Part shown: positions 28,376 to 36,217 of the stretch, piece by piece
How positions within the stretch are numbered: position 1 is the stretch's first letter
Layout of the letters: each line of letters starts with the position of its first letter
From: an uncultured Lachnospiraceae bacterium
GTDB taxonomy: Bacteria; Bacillota; Clostridia; Lachnospirales; Lachnospiraceae
Assembly: GCA_910586725.1 (NCBI GenBank)
Contig: CAJUJL010000002.1
Span: 1-64,000, forward strand
Direction of reading: 5' to 3'
DNA: 64,000 nt
Program-made: the position numbers and the translations under genes
Notes under the pieces: generated by a model
Told to the model about the DNA's origin: nothing
Seen by the model: only the letters and a program-made list of their open reading frames with translations
Databases searched by the model: none

Positions 28376-29436
28376 AAAAAATGAGGTGGAGATTTATAGC
28401 TGCCGCCATGTCCGCTATTACTGCGGTCATGCTCTTATTGGCGCTTTGTATCAATTTATGGAACTACTTTGTTACAATCGAGAGAATGAATGAGACGATT
28501 CTTGGGCTGATGGAATCGGAGCAGGTCAGGCCCGCTCCAAAACCACAGCAAAAATATCCTCCGAAAGATTTTTTTGGAAAGCCTTCCCCGGAGGCTCCTT
28601 ATATGATGCGTTACTTTTCCGTTCATTTGGACAACCGGGATCGGATCGTCAACATTCGTATGGACTTTGTTTCGTCCGTATCGGAGCAGGAAGCGAGGGA
28701 ATATACGGCGGATATTTTGAAAAAAAGAAAAAATACGGGATTTTACAGGGAATACAGATACGTTCTAAAGAAAACGGAAAACGGGACGAGTCTGTTTTTT
28801 TTGAATGTTTCCAAAGAGCTGCAGTTTATGAAAATCTTATTGTTTATTTCCTGTCTGGTGGCGTTCATCAGCCTGATTGTCGTATTTTTTCTGGTATTTA
28901 TTTTTTCAAAACGAGCGATTCGCCCCTTTATGGACAATATCAGCAGACAGAAAAAATTTATAACGGACGCAAGCCATGAAATAAAAACGCCGCTTACCTC
29001 GATTGCGGCGAGCGCGGAAGTTCTGGCCATGGAAGAGGAAGATAACGAGTGGGTGAAAAACATTCAAAATCAGACAAAACGGCTTTCAAAACTGACGGCC
29101 GACTTAATTACATTGTCAAGGCTGGATGAGGAAGAGCCGTTTCCGGAAAAAAATACGTTTTCCTTCAGCGATGCGGTGTGGGAGGCGATAGAGCCGTTTG
29201 TCCGGCTTTATGAAGTGAAAAACAAACGTTTTTTGTATCAGATCGAGGACGGTCTGATGTTTTATGGAGACAAGGCGGCAATCCAGCAGATGTTTTCGAT
29301 TTTGCTGGATAACGCTTTGAAGTATTCCGGAGAAAACGGATGGATTGGGCTGTCTGTCCGCAAAAAACATCGAACTATCGTTGTTGAGCTGCAAAACAGC
29401 TGTCAGTCAAAAGAGATTTTGGATGCGGACGCATGA
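28369..29436 (+). CDS. truncated sensor histidine kinase
   Basis: Partner of the preceding regulator. It has two membrane helices (about 10-32 and 160-182) flanking an extracytoplasmic domain, then HisKA with His203 (DASHEIKTPLTS) and the start of the HATPase_c domain with the N box (LLDNALKYSG). The reading frame stops after 355 residues. The D/F and G boxes (expected DRFYR... and GxGLGLSI) are absent, so ATP binding should be lost. The DNA after residue about 348 matches the C-terminal part of a VTC-domain protein in another frame, indicating a deletion that joined the two genes. An assembly error is the main alternative. Confidence 0.82.
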   Translation: MLKKMRWRFIAAAMSAITAVMLLLALCINLWNYFVTIERMNETILGLMESEQVRPAPKPQQKYPPKDFFGKPSPEAPYMMRYFSVHLDNRDRIVNIRMDFVSSVSEQEAREYTADILKKRKNTGFYREYRYVLKKTENGTSLFFLNVSKELQFMKILLFISCLVAFISLIVVFFLVFIFSKRAIRPFMDNISRQKKFITDASHEIKTPLTSIAASAEVLAMEEEDNEWVKNIQNQTKRLSKLTADLITLSRLDEEEPFPEKNTFSFSDAVWEAIEPFVRLYEVKNKRFLYQIEDGLMFYGDKAAIQQMFSILLDNALKYSGENGWIGLSVRKKHRTIVVELQNSCQSKEILDADA

Positions 29437-29758
29437 GCATGCGCTTGTCAGAGAACTGTATGCCAAAATGAATTCGGAGCTTTTAAAACCGAGGATTTTG
29501 GTTTCTTATCGGCGCGAGCCATATATTTATTCTGCGGGAAATGTCAGGGTTACATTTGATTACGATATTCGGACGAGTTTGTACCGGCAGCAGCTTCTTA
29601 AGCCGGGCGCGTATGATATTTGCGCCGCAGATAACCGTATGATTCTGGAAGTGAAATACGACGAATTTCTGCCGGAGATTCTTTCCGGATTGCTTGAGAT
29701 TGGAGCAGTCAGACAACAGTCGTTTTCCAAATATGGCATTTGCCGCCGGTTTGGATGA
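29417..29758 (+). pseudogene. C-terminal remnant of a VTC-domain (polyphosphate polymerase-like) gene
   Basis: The segment encodes about 113 residues matching the C-terminal part of VTC/CYTH-type proteins: HALVRELYAKMNSELLKPR, SYRREPYIYSAGNVRVTFD, the conserved ILEVKYDEFLP strand and a terminal SKYGICRRF. The N-terminal half, which would carry the first basic residues of the tunnel domain, is missing. The frame overlaps the end of the truncated kinase. A VTC gene at this place is expected because RR-HK-VTC-DUF4956-CotH is a recurrent clostridial arrangement (family knowledge). An internal ATG at 29423 could still give a short peptide. Confidence 0.78.
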
Positions 29759-29779
29759 TTTATGTAAAGGAGGATACCA

Positions 29780-30340
29780 ATGACTTTTCGTGATATTTTT
29801 AAATCCGGTTTTCTGGAAAGCGTTACGGAGTTTTCCGTGGTTGACGTTATGCTTGGGTTGTTGTTTTCCATGATTATCGGACTTTTTATTTTTGTAGTTT
29901 ATAAAAAAACGTTTGCCGGCGTAATGTATTCTTCCGGCTTTGCGATGACGCTGATTGGGCTGTCCCTTGTAACCACGCTTGTGATTATGGCAGTAACTTC
30001 AAATGTAATTGGAGCAGGAATGATACCTCTGGCCGTAACAGGCTCCGCTTTTATCGGAGTGATTCTGCTTCTGTTTGCAAACCGGAAAGTCCATGACAAT
30101 CCATATATTCTGATCTTCCATTGTAATACGCAGGAAGATGAAAAAGAAGCGCTGCGTCTGCTTGAAGAATCCGTACGGCGTTATGCGGTAAAATCGAAGA
30201 CGGTCAATAAAGAAGGAATTGAATTGACCGCAGAGCTGCGTCTGAAAGATAAATCCGTGTCTTTTGTGAACCGTATGCAGGATATTTCCGGGGTTTTCAG
30301 CGCGACGCTTGTTAGTTACAACGGAGAATATATGTCATGA
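29780..30340 (+). CDS. DUF4956 membrane protein with internal deletion
   Basis: 186 residues with about three to four helices in the N-terminal half and a soluble C-terminal domain (about 100-186; NPYILIFHCNT). The family normally shows, after the ITSNV-type motif, a highly conserved block of about 35-40 residues containing SLGMVGALSIVRFRTA and FWAI. Here TSNV runs directly into IGAGMIPLAVTGSAFIG (junction near 30005-30010) and that block is absent. The frame is preserved. AAAGGAGGA precedes the ATG, and the 3' end overlaps the CotH gene by ATGA. Function of the intact family is unknown; it co-occurs with VTC and CotH proteins. Confidence 0.75.
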   Translation: MTFRDIFKSGFLESVTEFSVVDVMLGLLFSMIIGLFIFVVYKKTFAGVMYSSGFAMTLIGLSLVTTLVIMAVTSNVIGAGMIPLAVTGSAFIGVILLLFANRKVHDNPYILIFHCNTQEDEKEALRLLEESVRRYAVKSKTVNKEGIELTAELRLKDKSVSFVNRMQDISGVFSATLVSYNGEYMS

Positions 30341-31974
30341 TTACCGGCAGACATATGACAAAATTTGCAGTGTTTCTGATGCTGATGGCATGTTTGTCAT
30401 GCATCGCGGCAGGGATTTTTTCGGCGGAATTAAAAGAGGCGCAGACGATTGGGACGGAAATGGAATATGAGACCGCATTGTTTGATACGGATGAAATCAT
30501 GCAGGTCAATATTTTGATGGAGGAAGAAGAATGGAAGAAAATGCTGGAGAACGCCATATCGGAAGTATATTATCCCTGTGATGTTGAAATAAACGGGACC
30601 GTAGTTTCCGGCGTTGGGATTCGCCCGAAAGGAAATACCAGATTAACTTCAGTTGCAGCAGATCCGGATACCGACCGTTACAGCTTCAAACTGGAATTTG
30701 ATCAGTATGTCAGGGGGCAGACTTGTTTTGGCCTGGATAAGCTGATTTTAAACAACAATTACGCAGACGCCACCAATATGAAAGAAGCCGTCGTTTATGA
30801 TATGTATCGTTATCTTGACGCAGACGCATCTCTATCTAATTATGCAAAAGTAAGCATAAACGGCGAGTATTGGGGTGTGTATCTTGCGCTGGAAGCCGTG
30901 GAAGAGAGTTTTCTACAGCGAAACTACGGCAGTATAAGCGGCGCGCTGTACAAACCGGACAGTATGGATCGAAAAGGCGGCGCAGGAGATAAACCGGACG
31001 GTGCGGGTCCAAAGGGCGGTGCATGGGAGAAGCCGGAAGATGCGGATTTAAACGGTGAAACGTGGAAGAATCCGCAAGGCGCAGGTCCAGATGGTGAAGT
31101 GAGGGAGAATCCGAATAGCGCGGATGGAAACGACGGAGCGCGGCAGATGCCGGATCCTTCGGATATGGAAGGTGAGTTCAAAGATTTTGGTGTTTTTGGA
31201 AAGGGATTTCAAAAAAATCAAAATGGCGCTGACTTAAATTATACCGATGATAACAAAGAAAGTTACTCTGCGATATGGGAGAGTTCTGTTGCGGATACGA
31301 AAGGAAGCGGATATAAAAAGGTCATTGAGGCGCTCAAACACATAAGCGAGGGATCCGATATAGAGGATTATCTGGATACGGACAATATTTTAAAGTATAT
31401 GGCTGTGCATACATTTGTTGTAAATCTTGACAGTCTGTCGGGTACGATGGCGCATAATTATTATCTTTATGAGTCGGACGGAAAGTTAAATATTCTTCCA
31501 TGGGATTATAATCTTGCTTTTGGCGGCATGGAGAAAGGAAAGGAAGATGGAGCGTCTGAAACCGTGAATTTTCCGATTGATACGCCTTTTTCGGGTACGG
31601 AATTTTTCGACGCTATGCTGGAAAACGAAGAATATCAAAAAACATACCATGCATATCTTCGGCAGCTTGCGGAAGAATATGTCGATGGCGGGGGCTTTGA
31701 TCAGACGTATCAGAGAATTTGTACGCAAATTGACGGATTGGTGGAAACAGACCCGACTGCTTTTTATACTTATGAAGAATACACAGCCGGAAAAGAAACA
31801 TTTTGCCAGGTCGTGCGTCTTCGCGCAAAAAGCATACGGGGGCAGCTTGAAGGTAAGATTCCGTCTACGTCAGAGGCTCAGAAAGAAGATCCGTCCTCGA
31901 TTCTTGATGCCGGTTCCATTCGTCTTGAAACCATGGGCGTAATGAATATGGATAAAAAACGGGGAGCTTTTTAG
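30337..31974 (+). CDS. CotH-family kinase-like secreted protein
   Basis: 545 residues with an N-terminal membrane/signal segment (about 8-28). The CotH kinase-like fold starts at MQVNILMEEEEW, with GIRPKGNTRL, the KLEFDQYV strand, LDKLILNNNYAD and the DFG-like block NILPWDYNLAFGG. CotH of Bacillus spores phosphorylates coat proteins; related clostridial proteins are attached to the DUF4956/VTC locus. Between about residues 205 and 285 lies a low-complexity insert of Gly/Asp/Lys/Pro-rich units (KPDGAGPKGGAWEKPEDADL and similar) that looks like a repeat expansion. The C-terminal SILDAGSIRLETMG motif is typical of the family end, so this gene seems complete. Confidence 0.85.
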   Translation: MITGRHMTKFAVFLMLMACLSCIAAGIFSAELKEAQTIGTEMEYETALFDTDEIMQVNILMEEEEWKKMLENAISEVYYPCDVEINGTVVSGVGIRPKGNTRLTSVAADPDTDRYSFKLEFDQYVRGQTCFGLDKLILNNNYADATNMKEAVVYDMYRYLDADASLSNYAKVSINGEYWGVYLALEAVEESFLQRNYGSISGALYKPDSMDRKGGAGDKPDGAGPKGGAWEKPEDADLNGETWKNPQGAGPDGEVRENPNSADGNDGARQMPDPSDMEGEFKDFGVFGKGFQKNQNGADLNYTDDNKESYSAIWESSVADTKGSGYKKVIEALKHISEGSDIEDYLDTDNILKYMAVHTFVVNLDSLSGTMAHNYYLYESDGKLNILPWDYNLAFGGMEKGKEDGASETVNFPIDTPFSGTEFFDAMLENEEYQKTYHAYLRQLAEEYVDGGGFDQTYQRICTQIDGLVETDPTAFYTYEEYTAGKETFCQVVRLRAKSIRGQLEGKIPSTSEAQKEDPSSILDAGSIRLETMGVMNMDKKRGAF

Positions 31975-32067
31975 TGAGAATAGGATCAACGATAACACAG
32001 GTGTAAAATTAAATATGGAGTAAAAGGTATATGGACATCAGAAAGCTGATTTGACTTCAAATAATTC

Positions 32068-32096
32068 TTGCTAATTGCGCGGAATTTTAGTATAAT
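32068..32096 (+). promoter_or_regulatory. promoter of GH13 glycosidase gene
   Basis: TTGCTA at 32068-32073, 17-base spacer, TATAAT at 32091-32096. Predicted start near 32103 leaves a leader of about 90 bases. The 219-base gap after the CotH gene holds nothing else recognisable before this promoter. Confidence 0.7.
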
Positions 32097-32109
32097 AAAC
32101 ACAGGTTTT

Positions 32110-32159
32110 CGTATTGGAACACAGAATACGGGGAGATGGAATTCGTCTCCCCGTTTCTT
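32110..32159 (+). promoter_or_regulatory. attenuator-like double hairpin in GH13 leader
   Basis: Hairpin 1 pairs CGTATT (32110-32115) with AATACG (32125-32130). Hairpin 2 pairs ACGGGGAGA (32128-32136) with TCTCCCCGT (32146-32154) and is followed by TTCTT, so it resembles an intrinsic terminator. The two share three bases (32128-32130) and so compete. Both lie between the promoter and the ATG at 32194, as expected for transcription attenuation. No known riboswitch recognised. Confidence 0.5.
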
Positions 32160-32193
32160 GTGAGATTGAAAAATAATCAGGAGGTATCAGTTT

Positions 32194-33918
32194 ATGGCAT
32201 GGTATGATGAAGCAGTATTTTATCACATTTATCCTTTGGGATTAGTGGGAGCGCCGAAAGAAAATTCTTACGGGGAACCGGTGCATCGTCTGAAGGATTT
32301 GATTCCGTGGATCGCTCATGTAAAGGAAACAGGCTGCAATGCAATTTACATAGGACCGCTTTTTGAATCCGTAGGACACGGATATGAGACGACAGATTAT
32401 AAGAAGCTGGACAGCCGTCTCGGTACAAATGAGGATTTGGCGGAATATGTGGCCGAATGCCATAAGCAGGGGATCAAAGTTATTTTTGACGGAGTGTTCA
32501 ACCATACGGGACGTGATTTTTTTGCTTTTGCGGATGTAAAGAAAAACAGGGAAAATTCACCTTATAAAGATTGGTTCTGCAATGTGAATTTTTATGGAAA
32601 TAACGAATATAACGACGGATTTTCCTATGAAAACTGGGGAGGTTATAACCTTCTCGTAAAATTAAACCAGCACAACCCTTCCGTCAGGGATTATATCTGC
32701 GATGTAATCCGGTTTTGGGTGAAAGAATTTGATGTGGACGGAATCCGTCTGGATGCCGCGGATGTGCTGGACTTTAACTATATGCGCGCGCTGCGCGCGG
32801 TAGCGGAAGAGGTAAAACCGGAATTTTGGCTGATGGGAGAAGTGATTCATGGGGATTATACGCGCTGGGTCAATGAAGGAACGCTGCATTCCGTTACGAA
32901 TTACCAGCTGCACAAGGCGCTTTATTCCGGACATAACGACCACAATTATTTTGAAATCGCCCACACGGTAAAAAATCTCTATGCCAAAGGGGGAAATCGT
33001 CCGGACGGATTAAAGCTGTATAATTTTGTAGATAACCATGACGTAGAGCGGATTTATACGAAATTAAACAACAAGGCGCATTTTACGCCGGTTCATATCC
33101 TGTTGTATACGCTGCCCGGCGTTCCTTCTGTTTACTACGGTTCCGAATTTGGAATAGAAGGAAAGAAAGACCGTTTTTCAGACGATTCTTTAAGGCCGGC
33201 GTTATCGCTTGCAGATTATGCGGACAGCGTGCAAAACAATCCGCATACCAGGCTGATTGCAGCGCTTGGCAAAGTGCGTAAGAACACGCCCGCGCTCTCT
33301 TATGGCGATTATAAAGAATTGCTTCTGACGAACCGGCAGTATGCGTTTTCAAGAACCCATCAGAATACCTCCGTGATTGTTACGGTAAATAACGATGACA
33401 GCGATTATGTTATGACGCTGCCCGCGTCAAACGCCACAGAATATATCGGAGCTTTGTCGGGTGAGAGAGTATCGGCAGAAGGTGGAAGAATTGTAGTAAA
33501 TGTCAGGGCAAATGCAGGAGACATCTGGGCGCCGGTTTCTTCGGATACGCAAGAGCTTGTATCAAAAATTTCCATTCAGACGGACGTCACAGAGGCGCCA
33601 AAGGAAAAGGCTGTGGAAGAGAAAGCGCAGCCGGACGGAAAAACGTCTGCCGAAGGGAAAGCACAGACGCATGGAGGAGCTTTCGCGGAAGAAAAAACGC
33701 AGCCGGCCAGGGAAGAGACGGCCGTGCAGGAAGCGGCAGTCGGGGAAGAGAGCCCTGTCAATGACGAAGCGTTTGAAAAAGGCAGGATCGCAGGATTGCA
33801 GGAAGCGATTTTGGCAATTATGGAGAAAAACGGTCCGGTAACAGATCAGATGAGAAGAGATGTTGCGGCAAACGTCTATCATGATTCGCTGATTACATGG
33901 ATTAAAAGCTTCCGTTGA
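32194..33918 (+). CDS. GH13-family alpha-glycosidase with extended C-terminal tail
   Basis: Cytosolic (no signal peptide) alpha-amylase-family hydrolase acting on alpha-glucans or maltodextrins. The (beta/alpha)8 domain has all catalytic residues: nucleophile Asp187 (GIRLDAADV), acid/base Glu216 (LMGEVIHG) and Asp283 (VDNHDVER), plus the first conserved region VIFDGVFNHTG. A beta domain follows to about residue 450. Residues about 452-525 form a low-complexity Glu/Ala/Lys/Gln linker with repeats such as EEKAQPDGKT and EEKTQPARE. It ends in a compact predicted helical segment (about 525-574, KGRIAGLQEAILAIMEKNG). That tail is not part of usual GH13 enzymes. AGGAGGT precedes the ATG. Confidence 0.9.
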   Translation: MAWYDEAVFYHIYPLGLVGAPKENSYGEPVHRLKDLIPWIAHVKETGCNAIYIGPLFESVGHGYETTDYKKLDSRLGTNEDLAEYVAECHKQGIKVIFDGVFNHTGRDFFAFADVKKNRENSPYKDWFCNVNFYGNNEYNDGFSYENWGGYNLLVKLNQHNPSVRDYICDVIRFWVKEFDVDGIRLDAADVLDFNYMRALRAVAEEVKPEFWLMGEVIHGDYTRWVNEGTLHSVTNYQLHKALYSGHNDHNYFEIAHTVKNLYAKGGNRPDGLKLYNFVDNHDVERIYTKLNNKAHFTPVHILLYTLPGVPSVYYGSEFGIEGKKDRFSDDSLRPALSLADYADSVQNNPHTRLIAALGKVRKNTPALSYGDYKELLLTNRQYAFSRTHQNTSVIVTVNNDDSDYVMTLPASNATEYIGALSGERVSAEGGRIVVNVRANAGDIWAPVSSDTQELVSKISIQTDVTEAPKEKAVEEKAQPDGKTSAEGKAQTHGGAFAEEKTQPAREETAVQEAAVGEESPVNDEAFEKGRIAGLQEAILAIMEKNGPVTDQMRRDVAANVYHDSLITWIKSFR

Positions 33919-33939
33919 CCACAGTATTTCGAACGTGAA

Positions 33940-33983
33940 TTTCATCAGGATTCTGTCATGAAACGTCTGTTTCAGGATATAAT
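33940..33983 (+). promoter_or_regulatory. candidate promoter and operator of the bile salt hydrolase gene
   Basis: TATAAT at 33978-33983 lacks a convincing -35 box. Just upstream are two overlapping inverted repeats: TTTCAT/ATGAAA (33940-33945 with 33958-33963) and TGAAAC-GTCT-GTTTCA (33959-33974). Their position against the -10 box suggests activator or repressor binding. Inference only. Confidence 0.4.
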
Positions 33984-34013
33984 AAAAGAAAAGCATGGTA
34001 AGGAGAGATGATT

Positions 34014-35006
34014 ATGTGTACAGCGGCAACCTACCAGACAAAAGATTTCTATTTTGGCAGAACATTGGATTATGGTTTTTCCTATGGAGAGAAAATCGTA
34101 GTAATGCCCAGGAATTACTGTTTGAACTTTCGGACAATGGGCGTGGTAAAACAGCATTACGCCATGATTGGAACGGCGCACGTCAGCGAAAACTATCCTC
34201 TTTATTACGATGCTGTCAATGAAAAAGGCCTGTGTATGGCAGGATTAAATTTTGTGGGGAACGCCGTATACAGAGAAACTGCCGAAGGAAAAGACAACGT
34301 GGCGTCCTTTGAATTTATACCATGGGTGTTAGGGCAGTGTGCATCCGTGCAGGAAGCGCGTGAGTTGCTTGAAAAAATTAATCTCACAAATGAAAGTTTC
34401 AGCGGCGATCTGCCCACGGCACAGCTTCACTGGATCATTTCCGACCCCAATGAAACCATAACGGTGGAATGCCTGAAAGAAGGGATGAAAGTATATGACA
34501 ATCCTGTAGGCATACTGACAAACAATCCTCCGTTTCAGGAGCAGATGTTTCAGCTGAACAACTATATGAATTTATCCCCGCGCTCTCCGCAGAATCATTT
34601 TTCGGGTAAACTTTCTCTGCACACATACTGTGAGGGCATGGGAGCGCTGGGGCTTCCGGGAGATTTATCATCCCAGTCCCGCTTTGTCCGCGCGGCATTT
34701 GTGAAAATGAATTCCGTTTCCAAAGATTCGGAGGCCGCAAGCGTCAGCCAGTTTTTTCATATACTTGGTTCCGTAGACCAGCAGCGGGGATGTTGTGAAA
34801 CGAACGAGGGCAAATTTGAAATCACAATCTATACCTCTTGCTGTAATGCAAATCGGGGAATTTATTATTATACCTCATATGACAATCATCAAATAACAGC
34901 CGTTGACATGTGGAAAGAGAATTTAAACAGCAAATGTCTGATTTGTTATCCGTTTATTTCCTGTGAGCAGATCAGGGGACAGAATTTTAATTATCACCTG
35001 GGTTGA
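34014..35006 (+). CDS. bile salt hydrolase (choloylglycine hydrolase family)
   Basis: Cysteine N-terminal nucleophile hydrolase that deconjugates glycine or taurine bile acids; the family also includes penicillin V acylases. AAGGAGAG at 33999-34006 places the start at ATG 34014, so removal of Met exposes Cys2 (MCTAATYQT). Other catalytic-site residues match the Clostridium perfringens enzyme with small offsets: Arg16, Asp19 (GRTLDYG), Asn79 (AGLNF), Asn170 (GILTNNPPF) and Arg223 (SSQSRFVRAAF). The NPVGxLTNNPxF...NNYxNLS block favours bile salt hydrolase over penicillin acylase. No signal peptide, so cytosolic. Length 330 is normal. Single gene, ended by the structured terminator at 35030. Confidence 0.93.
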   Translation: MCTAATYQTKDFYFGRTLDYGFSYGEKIVVMPRNYCLNFRTMGVVKQHYAMIGTAHVSENYPLYYDAVNEKGLCMAGLNFVGNAVYRETAEGKDNVASFEFIPWVLGQCASVQEARELLEKINLTNESFSGDLPTAQLHWIISDPNETITVECLKEGMKVYDNPVGILTNNPPFQEQMFQLNNYMNLSPRSPQNHFSGKLSLHTYCEGMGALGLPGDLSSQSRFVRAAFVKMNSVSKDSEAASVSQFFHILGSVDQQRGCCETNEGKFEITIYTSCCNANRGIYYYTSYDNHQITAVDMWKENLNSKCLICYPFISCEQIRGQNFNYHLG

Positions 35007-35029
35007 ACATTCGTTTCTGAAATAATCAG

Positions 35030-35134
35030 AGGCTGCCGCAAAATAGCCGATGTATACAGGATATGGCATTCAAGGCCGCAGAGTACTTGAACCGTATATT
35101 GTATGGCAGACGCATTTTGCGGCGGCCTTTTTTT
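35030..35134 (+). terminator. terminator with large conserved loop, copy B
   Basis: A 15-bp outer stem (35030-35044 with 35114-35128, one G-U pair) is followed by seven T. The loop of about 69 bases contains a second stem (ATACAGGATATGG with CCGTATATTGTAT, two mismatches) and an inner hairpin TTCAAG/CTTGAA. The loop core (35051-35107) shares TATACA, ATATGGCATT, CGCAG and TATATTGTATG, in the same order, with copy A at 4733-4815 on the other strand. Confidence 0.8.
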
Positions 35135-35177
35135 GATTCCATAAAAATAGTATTTAAAAAATCATAAACGGTCAAAA

Positions 35178-35191
35178 ACAATCATAATTGT
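35178..35191. promoter_or_regulatory. candidate FruR operator
   Basis: Perfect inverted repeat ACAAT-CATA-ATTGT. The octamer AATCATAA also occurs 20 bases upstream at 35160-35167 and again here at 35180-35187. It lies upstream of the fru promoter, where a DeoR-family regulator (encoded at the end of this operon) could bind. The rest of the 35135-35236 gap shows only A/T-rich sequence. Confidence 0.4.
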
Positions 35192-35236
35192 GCAGTATGA
35201 CGAAAAAGATATAGGAATTTTTGTGAATTAGTTTGA

Positions 35237-35265
35237 TTGACTTTGACTGAAAATGAATATACAAT
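35237..35265 (+). promoter_or_regulatory. promoter of the fructose operon
   Basis: TTGACT at 35237-35242, 17 bases, TACAAT at 35260-35265. This gives a leader of about 25 bases before the fruK start at 35297. Confidence 0.68.
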
Positions 35266-35296
35266 GGAATCATCAAAGGAATCGGAGGGAAATGAA

Positions 35297-36217
35297 ATGA
35301 TTTATACGGTTACATTTAATCCGTCACTGGATTATATCGTTTCAGTGGAAGATTTTAAACTGGGACTTACAAACCGCACAAGCTCGGAGCTGATGCTTCC
35401 GGGAGGAAAGGGACTGAATGTCTCTATGGTGCTTGGAAATCTGGGAGTCGCAAATACAGCGTTCGGATTTGCCGCAGGGTTTACGGGCAGAGAAATTATC
35501 CGCCGGATAGAGGAAATGGGGGTGAAATCCGAATTTATTCCAATTGAAAACGGGATTTCCCGCATTAATTTGAAATTAAAATCCATTGACGGAACGGAAA
35601 TTAACGGAAGCGGGCCGGAAATCAGCGAAGATGCAATCGGTAAACTGATGGAAAAGCTCAACGTGCTGAAAGAGGGAGATGTGTTGGTATTGGCCGGCAG
35701 CATACCGGGTTCTATGCCGGATGACATTTACAGAAGGATTATGGCGGAACTTGACGGACGTGGGGTTTTGATTGCGGTAGACGCAACGAAGGATCTGCTT
35801 GTCAATGTACTGGCATACCATCCGTTTTTGGTAAAACCCAATAACCATGAGCTGGGAGAGATATTCGGCGTAACGCTTTCAGGCAGAGACGAAGTAATTG
35901 AATATGCGAAGAAGTTAAAGGAGATGGGAGCGGCCAATGTTTTGGTTTCTATGGCGGGCCAGGGAGCCGTGCTCATTGACGAGGATTCCAATGTTTATGA
36001 AACGCCGGCGCCAAAAGGGAAATTAGTCAACGGCGTTGGAGCCGGAGACTCCATGGTTGCCGGGTTTATCGCAGGGTGGATTCAGAAAAGAGATTATGCG
36101 CACGCGTTTGCCATGGGCGTAGCGGCAGGAAGCGCCAGCGCGTTTTCCGAACGACTGGCGACGAAACAGGAAATCGAACAAATCTACGATCAAATGAAAA
36201 AGGAGGAGCAGAGATGA
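35297..36217 (+). CDS. fruK: 1-phosphofructokinase
   Basis: PfkB-family kinase converting fructose 1-phosphate, the product of the fructose PTS, to fructose 1,6-bisphosphate. N-terminal TVTFNPSLDYIV, substrate-binding LPGGKGLNVS and the catalytic/anion-hole block NGVGAGDSMVAGF are present. CGGAGGGA at 35283-35290 fits the ATG at 35297, not the open frame start at 35237, which would begin within the promoter. 306 residues. Overlaps fruA by ATGA. Confidence 0.95.
   Translation: MIYTVTFNPSLDYIVSVEDFKLGLTNRTSSELMLPGGKGLNVSMVLGNLGVANTAFGFAAGFTGREIIRRIEEMGVKSEFIPIENGISRINLKLKSIDGTEINGSGPEISEDAIGKLMEKLNVLKEGDVLVLAGSIPGSMPDDIYRRIMAELDGRGVLIAVDATKDLLVNVLAYHPFLVKPNNHELGEIFGVTLSGRDEVIEYAKKLKEMGAANVLVSMAGQGAVLIDEDSNVYETPAPKGKLVNGVGAGDSMVAGFIAGWIQKRDYAHAFAMGVAAGSASAFSERLATKQEIEQIYDQMKKEEQR

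Noticed and set aside
35237..35296. Upstream extension of fruK by 20 codons
   Set aside because: It would start inside the promoter -35 box and has no ribosome site, while the ATG at 35297 has a good one.
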